DNA of 64,000 bases from contig NZ_OY781091.1 of NCBI RefSeq assembly GCF_963676275.1, positions 2,954,775 through 3,018,774 of the forward strand, written 5' to 3'. A model generated the notes under the pieces. That model was not told where the DNA came from and did no database searches. It worked only from the letters and a program-made list of their open reading frames with translations. The translations under genes were made by a program, and so were the position numbers. Position 1 is the first letter of the stretch. Each line of letters opens with the position of its first letter. This DNA is from an uncultured Cohaesibacter sp. GTDB lineage: Bacteria > Pseudomonadota > Alphaproteobacteria > Rhizobiales > Cohaesibacteraceae. Below are positions 53,509-62,455 of this stretch, piece by piece.

Positions 53509-54981
53509 TCAGGCTCTTTGGACATAATGCCGCAAGCTGGCCCGGACACCATCCTTGAGCAGCATTTGATACCATTGCGAGAAGGCATCAGCGAAGGGCG
53601 CTGCTGCGGCCAGATCGCCAAACACCTCATGAATCTCCAGAAAAGCACCGGGACGCTCTTTTGCCAACTGGGCACATGCCTGCAATTTGTCGGCCAGAGG
53701 ATCCTGAATCTCCCGCACCTCGCCATTCTCCATCACGCCCAGACAGTAGCGGCACCAAAGCGCAATCTCCAGCGCCAGCCCCCTTACATCACCCGCCATT
53801 GCCAGCCTGTCTCGCAAGGTTGGCAGAATGAATTTCGGTTGCCGATCGGAACCATCAGCAACATTGCGCGGAATGGTGTCTCCGATTTCCGGATTGGAAA
53901 ACCGCCGAATGACGCTTTCCAGATAGTCGTGATAATCAACGCCCGCGATGGCCGGAAGCGTGGGTATGGCTTCCCGTTCCTGCAAGGCCCGCACCCAATT
54001 CTGGATGTCCTTGTCAGCCATGGCATCATGCACATAATGATAGCCCAGCAGCGCCGCCGCATAGCAGGTGCTGGCATGTCCGGCATTGAGAATGCGCAGC
54101 TTCATCAATTCATGCAAGGCTACATCGGAGACGAATTCTACGCCCACCTTCTCTAGCGGCGGGCGCCCCTGCGGGAATTTGTCTTCAATCACCCATTGAA
54201 TGAATGGCTCGCAAACAACGGGGGCGGCATCATCGATACCAAATCTGTCCCTGACGATCTTGCGCTCCCGATCCGTCGTTGACGGCGTGATCCGGTCGAC
54301 CATGCAATTGGGAAAGCTCACCTCTGTGTCAATCCAGTCGGCCATTTCCAGATCAATCAGCCGCGCCAGCCCCACCACAGTCTGATGGGCAACCTTGCCA
54401 TTTCCGGGCAGATTGTCGCAAGACAGAATAGTGAATGGCGCTATCGAGTTTTCGCGGCGCAAACGCAGGGCCTTGATGATCATGCCGAAGACGGTGCGCG
54501 GCTTGTCCGGCTCGGTGCGATCTGCCACAATGTCGGGATGAAGGATATCCAGCCCTCCGCTTGAAGCATCGATATAATAGCCGCCTTCCGTGATCGTCAT
54601 GGAAACGATCCGGATGCGCGGATCCATCATGCCGGTCACAATGGCATCCGGGTCAACGGGCAGAAAATCGATCATTGCACCGGTTATCTGGGCCGAAAGA
54701 CCGGACGGATCAAGCTCCACCACGGTCGTCAGCCAATCCTGTTGTTCCAGCCCGGCCCGCATCTTCTGGTCCGCAGGCCGGATGCCCGCGCCGACAATGC
54801 CCCAATCAAGCGCTTCGCCCATATTCATCAGATTATTGAGATAGACCCCCATATGGGCGCGATGAAAATTGCCGATGCCGATATGCAGAATGCCCGGACT
54901 GACCCGGCTGCGGTCGAAGGTTGGTAGACTGGAAACAGCCTCAAGCTGATTGAGTACCTTGGAATTGAGAGCAATGGACAT
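53509..54981 (-). CDS. mtlK: Mannitol 2-dehydrogenase family (polyol-specific long-chain dehydrogenase)
   Basis: 490 residues, the usual length. It oxidises D-mannitol to D-fructose with NAD+; related enzymes take D-arabinitol or act on hexuronates (fructuronate/tagaturonate reductases). The Rossmann part starts GILHIGIGNFHRAHMGVYL. The catalytic triad of the family is in KLRILNAGHAS: Lys294, Asn299 and His302. ATG 54981 fits the family; an upstream in-frame ATG at 55071 adds 30 unrelated residues. It is the last gene of the sugar/polyol operon. Confidence 0.92.
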   Translation of the reverse strand: MSIALNSKVLNQLEAVSSLPTFDRSRVSPGILHIGIGNFHRAHMGVYLNNLMNMGEALDWGIVGAGIRPADQKMRAGLEQQDWLTTVVELDPSGLSAQITGAMIDFLPVDPDAIVTGMMDPRIRIVSMTITEGGYYIDASSGGLDILHPDIVADRTEPDKPRTVFGMIIKALRLRRENSIAPFTILSCDNLPGNGKVAHQTVVGLARLIDLEMADWIDTEVSFPNCMVDRITPSTTDRERKIVRDRFGIDDAAPVVCEPFIQWVIEDKFPQGRPPLEKVGVEFVSDVALHELMKLRILNAGHASTCYAAALLGYHYVHDAMADKDIQNWVRALQEREAIPTLPAIAGVDYHDYLESVIRRFSNPEIGDTIPRNVADGSDRQPKFILPTLRDRLAMAGDVRGLALEIALWCRYCLGVMENGEVREIQDPLADKLQACAQLAKERPGAFLEIHEVFGDLAAAAPFADAFSQWYQMLLKDGVRASLRHYVQRA

Positions 54982-55077
54982 GGTCACACCACGCAGATTA
55001 TCGATGAGACAGAAATGAAGGGAGGATGCGAAGCGAAGGGAAACAATATCGCCCCACGCTTCGCGCGGCAAAGAGCC

Positions 55078-55806
55078 TCAGCAAGCCGTAAAGCCGCCAT
55101 CAATTGGCAGTGAAACACCGGAAATCATCGATGCGCCATCACTGAGCAAGAAGACGATTGGTGCAGCAATCTCGTCTTCGGTTGCCCAGCGCCCCAGCGG
55201 CATTTGCTTGAGGAATGGCCCCTCGATATCCTCCCGCCCCCAATACCATGCAGACATGGGCGTCATGACGACGGTCGGGTTGACGCTGTTCACCCGGATA
55301 CCATATTGCCCCAGCTCCATGGCGGATACGCGCGTGATGTTATCAAGGGCCGCCTTGGAAGAACCGTAGGAAATATGCCCCTTGAGGGCAACGAGCGAAG
55401 CCTGACTGGAAACATTGACGATGGCCCCGCCCTTGCCCAGCCGGATCATCGACTGGGAAGCATATTTGGTCACCAGCAACGCGCCTCGAGCATTGATACT
55501 GATCACCTTGTCAAACACATCGATATCCGTTTCCATTGGCGTTGCGATCTCGCCACCGAAACCGCCGCAATTGACGACGCCCCAGAGATCAAGGCCTTCC
55601 AGCGCCTCGCGAATGCTCTCTTCGGAAGACAATTCGAAAGGCAATGTCCGGCAGCCGGTATCCCCGGCCAGATCTGCCAGCACCTTTTCATTGCGCCCGC
55701 TGGCGATCACGTCAGCCCCGGCGGCTACGAGTTGGCGAACGGTGGCAGTACCAATTCCTCCGCTTGCTCCGGTTACCAGGATGGGACCTTTATCAAATCC
55801 AGACAT
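55078..55806 (-). CDS. SDR resembling L-xylulose reductase (DCXR)
   Basis: 242 residues. TGASGGIG (12-19) binds NAD(P). The catalytic Ser133/134, Tyr147 and Lys151 (YGSSK) are present. The C-terminal third, RVNSVNPTVVMTPMSAWYWG and the closing LPIDGGFTAC, closely follows animal and fungal dicarbonyl/L-xylulose reductase, which interconverts L-xylulose and xylitol. A related ketose/polyol substrate is likely in this operon. No membrane segment. Confidence 0.85.
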   Translation of the reverse strand: MSGFDKGPILVTGASGGIGTATVRQLVAAGADVIASGRNEKVLADLAGDTGCRTLPFELSSEESIREALEGLDLWGVVNCGGFGGEIATPMETDIDVFDKVISINARGALLVTKYASQSMIRLGKGGAIVNVSSQASLVALKGHISYGSSKAALDNITRVSAMELGQYGIRVNSVNPTVVMTPMSAWYWGREDIEGPFLKQMPLGRWATEDEIAAPIVFLLSDGASMISGVSLPIDGGFTAC

Positions 55807-55861
55807 TTCTTGGCTCCTTATTCAAAATCGCCACCTATAGTGGCAGAGATAGAGACGGACC

Positions 55862-56506
55862 TCAGTTTTCAATTACCAAATCCGCGGGACTGCTTTTTTC
55901 ATATACAAAACGGCCATTGGGCAGGTCATTCTGCTCAACCTTGAGGGGGATTTCCGGTTCGGAAATGCCGTATTTCTGCCAGCGACGGGTCAGCCGACGG
56001 CGCAGCTCATCCTCTGCCACCCGGATCATGATCGAGACATCGAACAATGGTGCAAGGTCATTCCAGGGATGTTCATCAAGCAGCAGATAATTGCCTTCCA
56101 CCAGAATGATGCCTTCTTCGGACCGGATCACCCGCGCCGCCGCGCGCGCAATTTCCAGCGTGCGATCAAAGACCGGCACATAGATTTCTGCTTCGCGATT
56201 GTCCCGTAGCCTTTTAAGCATGTGCGCAAGTCCGCCCACATCGAAGGTGTCAGATGCTCCTTTGCGCTGCCGGATACCGCGTTCATTGAGGATGATGTCG
56301 TCAAAATGATACCCGTCCATCGGCAAGATGGCTGCAGCTCCTCCACCGCCCGCAGAAAGCATCGCGGCAAGGCTTTGCGCCAACGTGCTCTTGCCAGACC
56401 CCGGCGCGCCAACGATGGCGACCAGAAGACGGTCTTGAGCCTCCGCCCTCGCCAGAAGGATATCGGCAGCTTCCTGCAAGGTGACTATTCTGGATGTCGC
56501 AGACAT
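55862..56506 (-). CDS. P-loop kinase of the uridine-kinase/FrcK-like group
   Basis: 214 residues. The P-loop is GAPGSGKST at 33-41. LPMDGYHFDD provides the uridine-kinase-like catalytic Asp, and ILVEGNYLLLDEHPWNDLAP is the group's hallmark. Rhizobial FrcK in the fructose transporter operon belongs to this group; its reaction is not established. Here it could phosphorylate the ketose made by the operon's dehydrogenases. ATG 56506 preferred; GTG 56539 gives 11 more residues. Confidence 0.82.
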   Translation of the reverse strand: MSATSRIVTLQEAADILLARAEAQDRLLVAIVGAPGSGKSTLAQSLAAMLSAGGGGAAAILPMDGYHFDDIILNERGIRQRKGASDTFDVGGLAHMLKRLRDNREAEIYVPVFDRTLEIARAAARVIRSEEGIILVEGNYLLLDEHPWNDLAPLFDVSIMIRVAEDELRRRLTRRWQKYGISEPEIPLKVEQNDLPNGRFVYEKSSPADLVIEN

Positions 56507-56542
56507 GGCCCTGTTTCCCTCAATCCAATTCGCTGCCACTTC

Positions 56543-57655
56543 TCAGCCCAGCCGCTTTTCTGTCTCGGGATCAAAGGCAACGGCCTTGTCCATGTTGAAG
56601 GCAAAAGAGAAATCCTCTCCCCGCCGCGCCTTGGTATGCGCCCGAAAGCGGCCAACGACATCCTTGCCGCCAAGCTGGGTCATGACGAAGGTGTCAGACC
56701 CGGCCGGCTCTGTAATTTCAACGGCGATATCGACCACATGAATGCACTTACCGGTCGGGTCGGCACTTTCCGGATCCGTTATCGCTTCGGGACGAATGCC
56801 CAGAATAATGTCCCTCCCATCCAGATCGTCTCCAAGACCTTCGCGTTCAAACGGCAGATGAAAGACATCACCATCCTTTTTCTGGATCTCTACGGTCATG
56901 ACTCCATCCCTCTTGCGGAAAACTGCGGGAAAAAGATTCATCGATGGCGACCCCATGAAACCGGCAACGAACATGTTGGCCGGATTGTCATAGATTTCCT
57001 GCGGGGTGCCCAATTGCTGCAAATAGCCCCCGAACATCACCGCGATGCGCGTTGACAATGTCAGGGCCTCGATCTGATCGTGGGTCACATAAATGATGGT
57101 CGTGCCCAGCTTGTGATGCAGCTTCTTGATCTCGGTGCGCATATCCACGCGCAGCTTCGCATCAAGGTTCGAAAGCGGCTCATCAAACAGAAAGACATCA
57201 GGATCTCGGGTCAGCGCACGCCCCATGGCAACGCGCTGGCGCTGTCCACCGGAAAGCTGGCCCGGTTTGCGGTCAAGCAACTGCGAAATCTGCAAGAGTT
57301 CGGCCACTGCCTCGATCTTGCGTTCGCGTTCCGCCTTGGGAACTCCATGCATCTCCATGCCGAAGGAAATATTGCCCCGCACCGTCATGTTGGGATAAAG
57401 GGCGTAGGACTGGAACACCATTGCGATATTGCGCTCAGAGGGACGATCTTCATTGACCCGCCTGCCCTTGATGCGGATTTCACCCGATGTCACGCTATCC
57501 AGCCCGGCGATCATGTTGAGCAGGGTTGACTTGCCACAACCGGACGGGCCGACCAGCACGAGAAACTCGCCCTCCTCTACAGAAATATCGGTTTCCTTGA
57601 GCACCTGAACGGAACCGTAGGATTTTGTTACATTGTCGATATCGAGAAATCCCAT
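56543..57655 (-). CDS. CUT1 ABC transporter ATP-binding protein (UgpC/MsmK type)
   Basis: 370 residues. Walker A GPSGCGKST, signature LSGGQRQRVAMGRAL and Walker B VFLFDEPLSNLD are intact. A C-terminal MalK-like OB-fold regulatory domain follows (about 235-370). It powers import through the two permeases encoded upstream. The start lies 4 nt after the permease stop. Confidence 0.94.
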   Translation of the reverse strand: MGFLDIDNVTKSYGSVQVLKETDISVEEGEFLVLVGPSGCGKSTLLNMIAGLDSVTSGEIRIKGRRVNEDRPSERNIAMVFQSYALYPNMTVRGNISFGMEMHGVPKAERERKIEAVAELLQISQLLDRKPGQLSGGQRQRVAMGRALTRDPDVFLFDEPLSNLDAKLRVDMRTEIKKLHHKLGTTIIYVTHDQIEALTLSTRIAVMFGGYLQQLGTPQEIYDNPANMFVAGFMGSPSMNLFPAVFRKRDGVMTVEIQKKDGDVFHLPFEREGLGDDLDGRDIILGIRPEAITDPESADPTGKCIHVVDIAVEITEPAGSDTFVMTQLGGKDVVGRFRAHTKARRGEDFSFAFNMDKAVAFDPETEKRLG

Positions 57656-57659
57656 CGGA

Positions 57660-58523
57660 TTATCCTTTCACAGAACCGGACATCAGACCGCGAACGAAAT
57701 AGCGGCCAGCGACGATGTAGACGAACAGGGTGGGAAGAGCGGCCATGATGGCGCCTGCGAAATGGACGTTATATTCCTTCACGCCCGTGGATGACTGGAC
57801 CAGATTGTTGAGCGCCACGGTCATCGGCTGGCTGTCAAAGTCAGAGAAAGACGCGCCAAACAGGAAATCATTCCAGATATTGGTGAACAGCCAGATGATG
57901 CAGACCACGGCAATCGGCCCCGAAGACGGCAGCAGAATGCGCAGGAAAATGGTGAAGAAGCCCGCTCCGTCAATCTGGGCGGCCCGCACCAGCTCTGTCG
58001 GGAAGGCCGCGTAATAATTGCGAAAATAAAGGGTCGAAAAGCTTATGCCATAAACCACATGAACAAAGACCAGACCGGGCACCGTTCCGGCCAGTCCCAA
58101 GAGGCCAAGCGCCCGCGCCATTGGAATGAGAACGGTCTGGAAGGGGATGAAACACCCGAACAGGATGAAGCCGAACAGCAGCGTTGCGCCCTTGAAGGTC
58201 CATTTGGTCAGAACATAGCCATTGAGCGCGCCCAACACCGTGGTGATCAGCACCGCAGGCACAACCATGACAATTGAATTGAGGAAATAGGGTCGCAGGC
58301 CTGTCGCCTCCACTCCAACCTGCGCCTCGGACCAGGCACTCAGCCAGGGCATCAGCGTCCATTGCTGCGGAAGCGCCATCATGCCGCCAGAAGTCACTTC
58401 ATCAAGCGGTTTGAAAGAATTGGAAAGCATCACATAAAGCGGCAGCAGATAATAGATGCAGAAGACAATCAGGACGCAATAGAGCGCCATGCGGCCGATC
58501 TTGTTGGAACGAGGCGTCATCAT
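57660..58523 (-). CDS. CUT1 carbohydrate ABC permease (MalG-like)
   Basis: 287 residues with six membrane helices. The EAA-like loop that contacts the ATPase is ELVRAAQIDGAGFFTIFLRI. The N-terminus has the LPLYVMLSNSFKP segment common in this family. Its ATG overlaps the stop of the other permease by 4 nt (ATGA). Most similar in overall character to glucose/mannose-type (GtsC) permeases, though this is recognition rather than a search. Confidence 0.92.
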   Translation of the reverse strand: MMTPRSNKIGRMALYCVLIVFCIYYLLPLYVMLSNSFKPLDEVTSGGMMALPQQWTLMPWLSAWSEAQVGVEATGLRPYFLNSIVMVVPAVLITTVLGALNGYVLTKWTFKGATLLFGFILFGCFIPFQTVLIPMARALGLLGLAGTVPGLVFVHVVYGISFSTLYFRNYYAAFPTELVRAAQIDGAGFFTIFLRILLPSSGPIAVVCIIWLFTNIWNDFLFGASFSDFDSQPMTVALNNLVQSSTGVKEYNVHFAGAIMAALPTLFVYIVAGRYFVRGLMSGSVKG

Positions 58524-59416
58524 GCCTTTTTCTCCCTCAGTTCAGACCACAGATAGGGCACAATGATCGCAGCGATCGTCAGCAGCATGATTTCGGCCGA
58601 GGCCGCCCCGATGCCCATCAGATTGCGCGTGAAGGTGTAGGAATACATGAAGGTTGCCGGCATCTCGGTCGATGTCCCCGGCCCGCCATTGGTCAGCGCC
58701 ACCACAAGGTCATAGGATTTGATCGCCATATGGGCGAGTACCACAAAAGCCGACATGAAGGCCGGGCGAAGCTGGGGGATCACGATGCGGCGATAAAGAG
58801 CAAAGGTGGAGGCGCCATCCACTTCGGCCGCGCGCATGATTTCCGTATCGATGCCGCGCAAACCGGCCAGAAAGGTCGCCATGACAAAACCGGATGTCTG
58901 CCAGACGGCAGCAATGACGATGGTATAGACCGCCATGTTGCGGTCCTTGATCCAGTTGAAGCGGAAGCTTTCCCAGCCCCAGCTGTGAACCACCGCCTCC
59001 AGTCCGATGCCCGGATCCAGAAACCATTTCCATGCGATACCGGTGACAATGAAACTGAGCGCCATCGGATAAAGATAGATCGTGCGGATGAAACCTTCAT
59101 GCCGAATGCGCTGATCCAGCAAGATCGCCAGAAACAGCCCCAGAATGCAGCAGATTCCGATATAGAGCCCGCCGAAAATCATCAGGTTGGTCGTGGCAAT
59201 ATCCCAGGCCCGCAGATTGAACAGCTTCTCGTAATTCTGCCATCCCACCAGATCATAGCGCGGAAACATGCGCGAATTGGAGAAAGACAGATAGGTCGTG
59301 AACAGGATGAAGCCATAGACGAAGATCGCCAGTATGGCGATCGTCGGACTGAGAACGATCTTGGGCAGCCATGCGCGAAGCTGGTCACGAACATCTCTCT
59401 GGACGGTATAGGCCAA
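58520..59416 (-). CDS. CUT1 carbohydrate ABC permease (MalF-like)
   Basis: 298 residues from TTG 59416, with GGGG 8 nt upstream; the open frame runs further to 59593, but that extension is basic and unlike the family. Six membrane helices. The EAA loop is EIMRAAEVDGASTFALYRRI. LVVALTNGGPGTSTEMPATF is a CUT1 hallmark. It pairs with the MalG-like permease. A 194-nt gap with a strong hairpin separates it from the binding-protein gene. Confidence 0.9.
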   Translation of the reverse strand: MAYTVQRDVRDQLRAWLPKIVLSPTIAILAIFVYGFILFTTYLSFSNSRMFPRYDLVGWQNYEKLFNLRAWDIATTNLMIFGGLYIGICCILGLFLAILLDQRIRHEGFIRTIYLYPMALSFIVTGIAWKWFLDPGIGLEAVVHSWGWESFRFNWIKDRNMAVYTIVIAAVWQTSGFVMATFLAGLRGIDTEIMRAAEVDGASTFALYRRIVIPQLRPAFMSAFVVLAHMAIKSYDLVVALTNGGPGTSTEMPATFMYSYTFTRNLMGIGAASAEIMLLTIAAIIVPYLWSELREKKA

Positions 59417-59563
59417 GATTATGCCCCTTTCCCGGTGAGAATTTCCTGGACGCAAGGTTGGAAGCTTCCCCGCCCGGCCATGACAAAACCACCCGCCCTT
59501 AAAGAAGGCGAAGATCATTGCCATGCCCGAAATGAAAATTGCGGAAAAACGCCGAATTCGGCA

Positions 59564-59596
59564 CTTGTGGCCATGCGCACAGGCAATGGCCACAAG
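59564..59596 (-). other. Stem-loop between the binding protein and permease genes
   Basis: CTTGTGGCCAT (59564-59574) pairs perfectly with ATGGCCACAAG (59586-59596) around an 11-nt loop, starting 15 nt after the binding-protein stop on the minus strand. No U-run follows. Such stems after ABC binding-protein genes often stabilise that mRNA segment and lower expression of the permeases. Confidence 0.7.
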
Positions 59597-59610
59597 CGGA
59601 ATTTTTCACA

Positions 59611-60864
59611 TCAGAGGCTTGCCGCCTCAACTGCACTAAGCAGTTCCTCTACGGCATCTTCAGAGCTCATGTCGGAATTGAAATGCTCGGTGACGACATC
59701 AAAGATTGCACGTTGCACCGCGGCAGTCTGTGCGGTTCCATGCGCCAGAGAACCGACAAGCGTGTTGTTCTTGTCCGCCTCGGCGATATCCTTCATGGAG
59801 CGCTTGCCGCAAGCGTCAAACTCTTCATCGCCAATATCGTTGCGTGCAGGGATCGACCCCTTGACTAGCGAGAAAGCCAGCTGGAAATCTTTTGTCATGA
59901 TGGAAGAAGCAAGCTGCAACTGAGCGTCTTTCTTTTCCTCATTGACGTCATATCCGGCAAAGAAGTCGGCAATCCAGAGGAACGATCCCTCGGTATCGGG
60001 AGCCGGTACGCACAGGATATCCTCGCCGGGAATGACCTTGGCCCGAACGATCTCACCCTTGGCCCAATCCCCCATCAGCTGCATGGCGGCTTCCCCATTG
60101 ATGAGCATCGCGGTCGCCAGATTCCAGTCGCGTCCGGAGAAATTGTCATCAACAAAGCCGCGAATGATGCGCATTTCGTCAAAGACCTTCTTCATGGTTT
60201 CTGATCCCAGCGCGTCCGGATCCAGCTCATGAATGGCCTTGCGGTAGAATTCGGCGCCACCGAGCCCAAGAACCACGTCATCAAAAATGGTGGTATCCTG
60301 CCAGGCCTGTCCACCATGAGCCAGTGGCGTGATACCCTTGTCTTTCAGCGTCTGGGCCACCTTGTTGAATTCTTCCCATGTCTTTGGTGGCGTCAGCCCG
60401 TTATCCTTGAAGATCTTGGCATTGATCCAGAGCCAGTTCGGACGATGGATTTCAACCGGAGCGGCAACCCATTTGCCATCATATTTGGCAAACTGCTTGA
60501 CGGAGCCGGGCAACAATTGTTCCCAATTTTCCTTCTCGGCAACCGATGAAATATCGCCCAGAGAGCCTTCTTGCGCCCATTCGCGCACAGCCATACCCAG
60601 CAATTGAGCCGCGGCGGGTGGATTACCCGAAGCAACGCGCGCCTTCAATGTTGTCGAGGCCGCCTCTCCGGCACCACCGGCAACCGGCATGTCCTGCCAG
60701 CCGATTCCCTTGGCCTTCAAATCCTCCTTGAGCACATTCAATGCAGCAGCCTCTCCCCCGGCTGTCCACCAGTGAAGCACTTCAACATCACTGGCCAGGG
60801 CACTTGAAGAAAGGGCCAAAGTCGCAAAGAGCGCACCAACGCTGCCTGCCATCAATTTATTCAT
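59611..60864 (-). CDS. CUT1 sugar/polyol-binding periplasmic protein
   Basis: 417 residues. A signal peptide covers about 1-24 (NKLMAGSVGALFATLALSSS, then ALAS). The mature start VEVLHWWTAGGEAAALNVLK and the following PVAGGAGEAASTTLKARV closely resemble GtsA-type glucose/mannose binding proteins. Later MQLMGDWAKGE is also typical. It delivers ligand to the two permeases. ATG 60864 follows GGAGGAG. First gene of the operon, downstream of the divergent operator. Confidence 0.9.
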   Translation of the reverse strand: MNKLMAGSVGALFATLALSSSALASDVEVLHWWTAGGEAAALNVLKEDLKAKGIGWQDMPVAGGAGEAASTTLKARVASGNPPAAAQLLGMAVREWAQEGSLGDISSVAEKENWEQLLPGSVKQFAKYDGKWVAAPVEIHRPNWLWINAKIFKDNGLTPPKTWEEFNKVAQTLKDKGITPLAHGGQAWQDTTIFDDVVLGLGGAEFYRKAIHELDPDALGSETMKKVFDEMRIIRGFVDDNFSGRDWNLATAMLINGEAAMQLMGDWAKGEIVRAKVIPGEDILCVPAPDTEGSFLWIADFFAGYDVNEEKKDAQLQLASSIMTKDFQLAFSLVKGSIPARNDIGDEEFDACGKRSMKDIAEADKNNTLVGSLAHGTAQTAAVQRAIFDVVTEHFNSDMSSEDAVEELLSAVEAASL

Positions 60865-60988
60865 GAAATTTCTCCTCCACATGATCCCGCTTGCAAACGG
60901 GAAACTGATGAAACGCCCCCGTCTGTGAGCAAGGCGAAGGGTTCATCTCAAACAAGCGGCATACCTAAATTTCCTCCACATGCCATTT

Positions 60989-61028
60989 GTTTGTTTGCTA
61001 AACAAACATATATCTGTTTTACTGTCAA
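60989..61028 (-). promoter_or_regulatory. Promoter of the sugar/polyol operon with overlapping palindromic operator
   Basis: GTTTGTTT (60989-60996) and AAACAAAC (61000-61007) form an inverted repeat with a 3-nt spacer. On the minus strand a perfect -35 TTGACA (61028-61023) precedes it, placing the palindrome over the -10 region. This fits repression by the divergently encoded ROK regulator, whose relatives bind similar T-rich/A-rich inverted repeats. Confidence 0.6.
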
Positions 61029-61157
61029 GGCGGGATAAATTTTGCAAACAGCTCACACGCGGTGATAGAAGACTTCTTCCGGACCAGCCCGATGCGTCGG
61101 GCTTTCTGCGTGGGGCTTGCCCTTGCGCGTATCTCGCAATGACCAAAGGAAAAACAC

Positions 61158-62357
61158 ATGACGATGCCCAAGACAGTTCGCCATACAAACGAGATACGAA
61201 CGCTTGAAGCACTTTTGAAACATGGCCCCATGAGCCGGGCCGACTTAGCCAGAGCGCTTGACGTGACCCGTGCCACGGCAAGCAGCCTCGTGGCCTCGCT
61301 GGTCGAGGGGGGCTTTCTGTTCGAAGACAGTGATTCTGGCGAAGAGCGCCCCAACCGGACCGGCCGCCCAAGCACCAGAGTTGCGCTCAAGCCCCAGCAC
61401 GCCATTTTTCTGGGTGCCTATATGACCGTGGGCAGAATAACGCTCGCCGCCGTAGACCTTGTGGCCAATGTCATTGCCGTCGATGTCATGGATTACGAAC
61501 CCCGTCTGGCCGACGCCGCCCATGTCGCAAAGCTGATGGCCGCACGCATCAGGACCTTCATCGCCCGCCTGCCCTCACCCGACAGGATCAACGGTCTCAA
61601 TATCGCTGTCCCGGGACTGGTGGATCTGGAAGGCACCATCATCCGCGCACCGATGCTGGGCTGGAAAGACATCTCCTTCCGCCCTCTCATTCAGGCAGCC
61701 TTGCCGGAAATCGAGGTTTCGGCTCTCGATAATGATGCCAATGCTTTCGCATTCGAAGAACTCTATCTGGGCAAGCGCTCGGAACTGCGTGAGGCAATTT
61801 ATGTTTTCATTGATGACGGTGTCGGCGGCTGTCTGGTCTGCAACGGCGAGATTCTGAGGGGCTTCAATGGCTATGCCGGAGAAATCGGCCATATCATCGT
61901 GGGAGAGGAAGGCTATTTTTCTCCCACCTCCGTCAAGGGAACGCTGGAGAGCTTTGTCGCCCGTCAGGCGGTTCTTGCGCGGTATCGCAGTCTTGGCGGA
62001 TCGGCGGCGTCCATTTCGGACTTCATCAAGGATCTGAATGAAGGTTCAGAGGCCGCCCGGGCCACTCTGAAGGACTGGTCTTACTATCTTGGTCGTGGCA
62101 TTGCGACACTGACCAGCATGCTCAATCCAGAATGCATCATTCTTGGTGGGGCGGTGGCGCGGCTCTATCCCCTGTCCGAACAGGATGTGCTCAAGAGCAT
62201 GCGCGATCATTTGATGCCCAAGTCCAAGGAACCCCAGATCAAACGCTCCAATATGGGCGTGGAGGCCCCCGCCATTGGCGCAGCGCGCATGTTGCACCGA
62301 GACTTCTTCATGGGCGGCCCGGATAAGGGCGGCGCCAAATCGTCGGCGGAAGAATAG
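61158..62357 (+). CDS. ROK-family transcriptional regulator
   Basis: 399 residues. An N-terminal winged helix (about 12-65: GPMSRADLARALDVTRATAS) is followed by a ROK sugar-kinase-like domain. LGAYMTVGRITLAAVDL and ALDNDANAFAFEE are recognisable. The usual ROK zinc motif CxCGxxGCxE after GEIGHI is missing: the sequence there is EEGYFSPTSVKGTLESFVA. The protein is therefore likely a zinc-independent regulator. AAAGGA precedes the ATG. It is divergent from the binding-protein gene and presumably represses it until its sugar effector binds. Confidence 0.88.
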   Translation: MTMPKTVRHTNEIRTLEALLKHGPMSRADLARALDVTRATASSLVASLVEGGFLFEDSDSGEERPNRTGRPSTRVALKPQHAIFLGAYMTVGRITLAAVDLVANVIAVDVMDYEPRLADAAHVAKLMAARIRTFIARLPSPDRINGLNIAVPGLVDLEGTIIRAPMLGWKDISFRPLIQAALPEIEVSALDNDANAFAFEELYLGKRSELREAIYVFIDDGVGGCLVCNGEILRGFNGYAGEIGHIIVGEEGYFSPTSVKGTLESFVARQAVLARYRSLGGSAASISDFIKDLNEGSEAARATLKDWSYYLGRGIATLTSMLNPECIILGGAVARLYPLSEQDVLKSMRDHLMPKSKEPQIKRSNMGVEAPAIGAARMLHRDFFMGGPDKGGAKSSAEE

Positions 62358-62455
62358 CCATAAGCACAGGGAAGGAGAAGTAGGAGAGAAAGAAGAATAA
62401 GGAGAAGAATAACAAGCAAGTTGCATTCCCCCCTTCCTTGCCCTTTAATCGCCTC

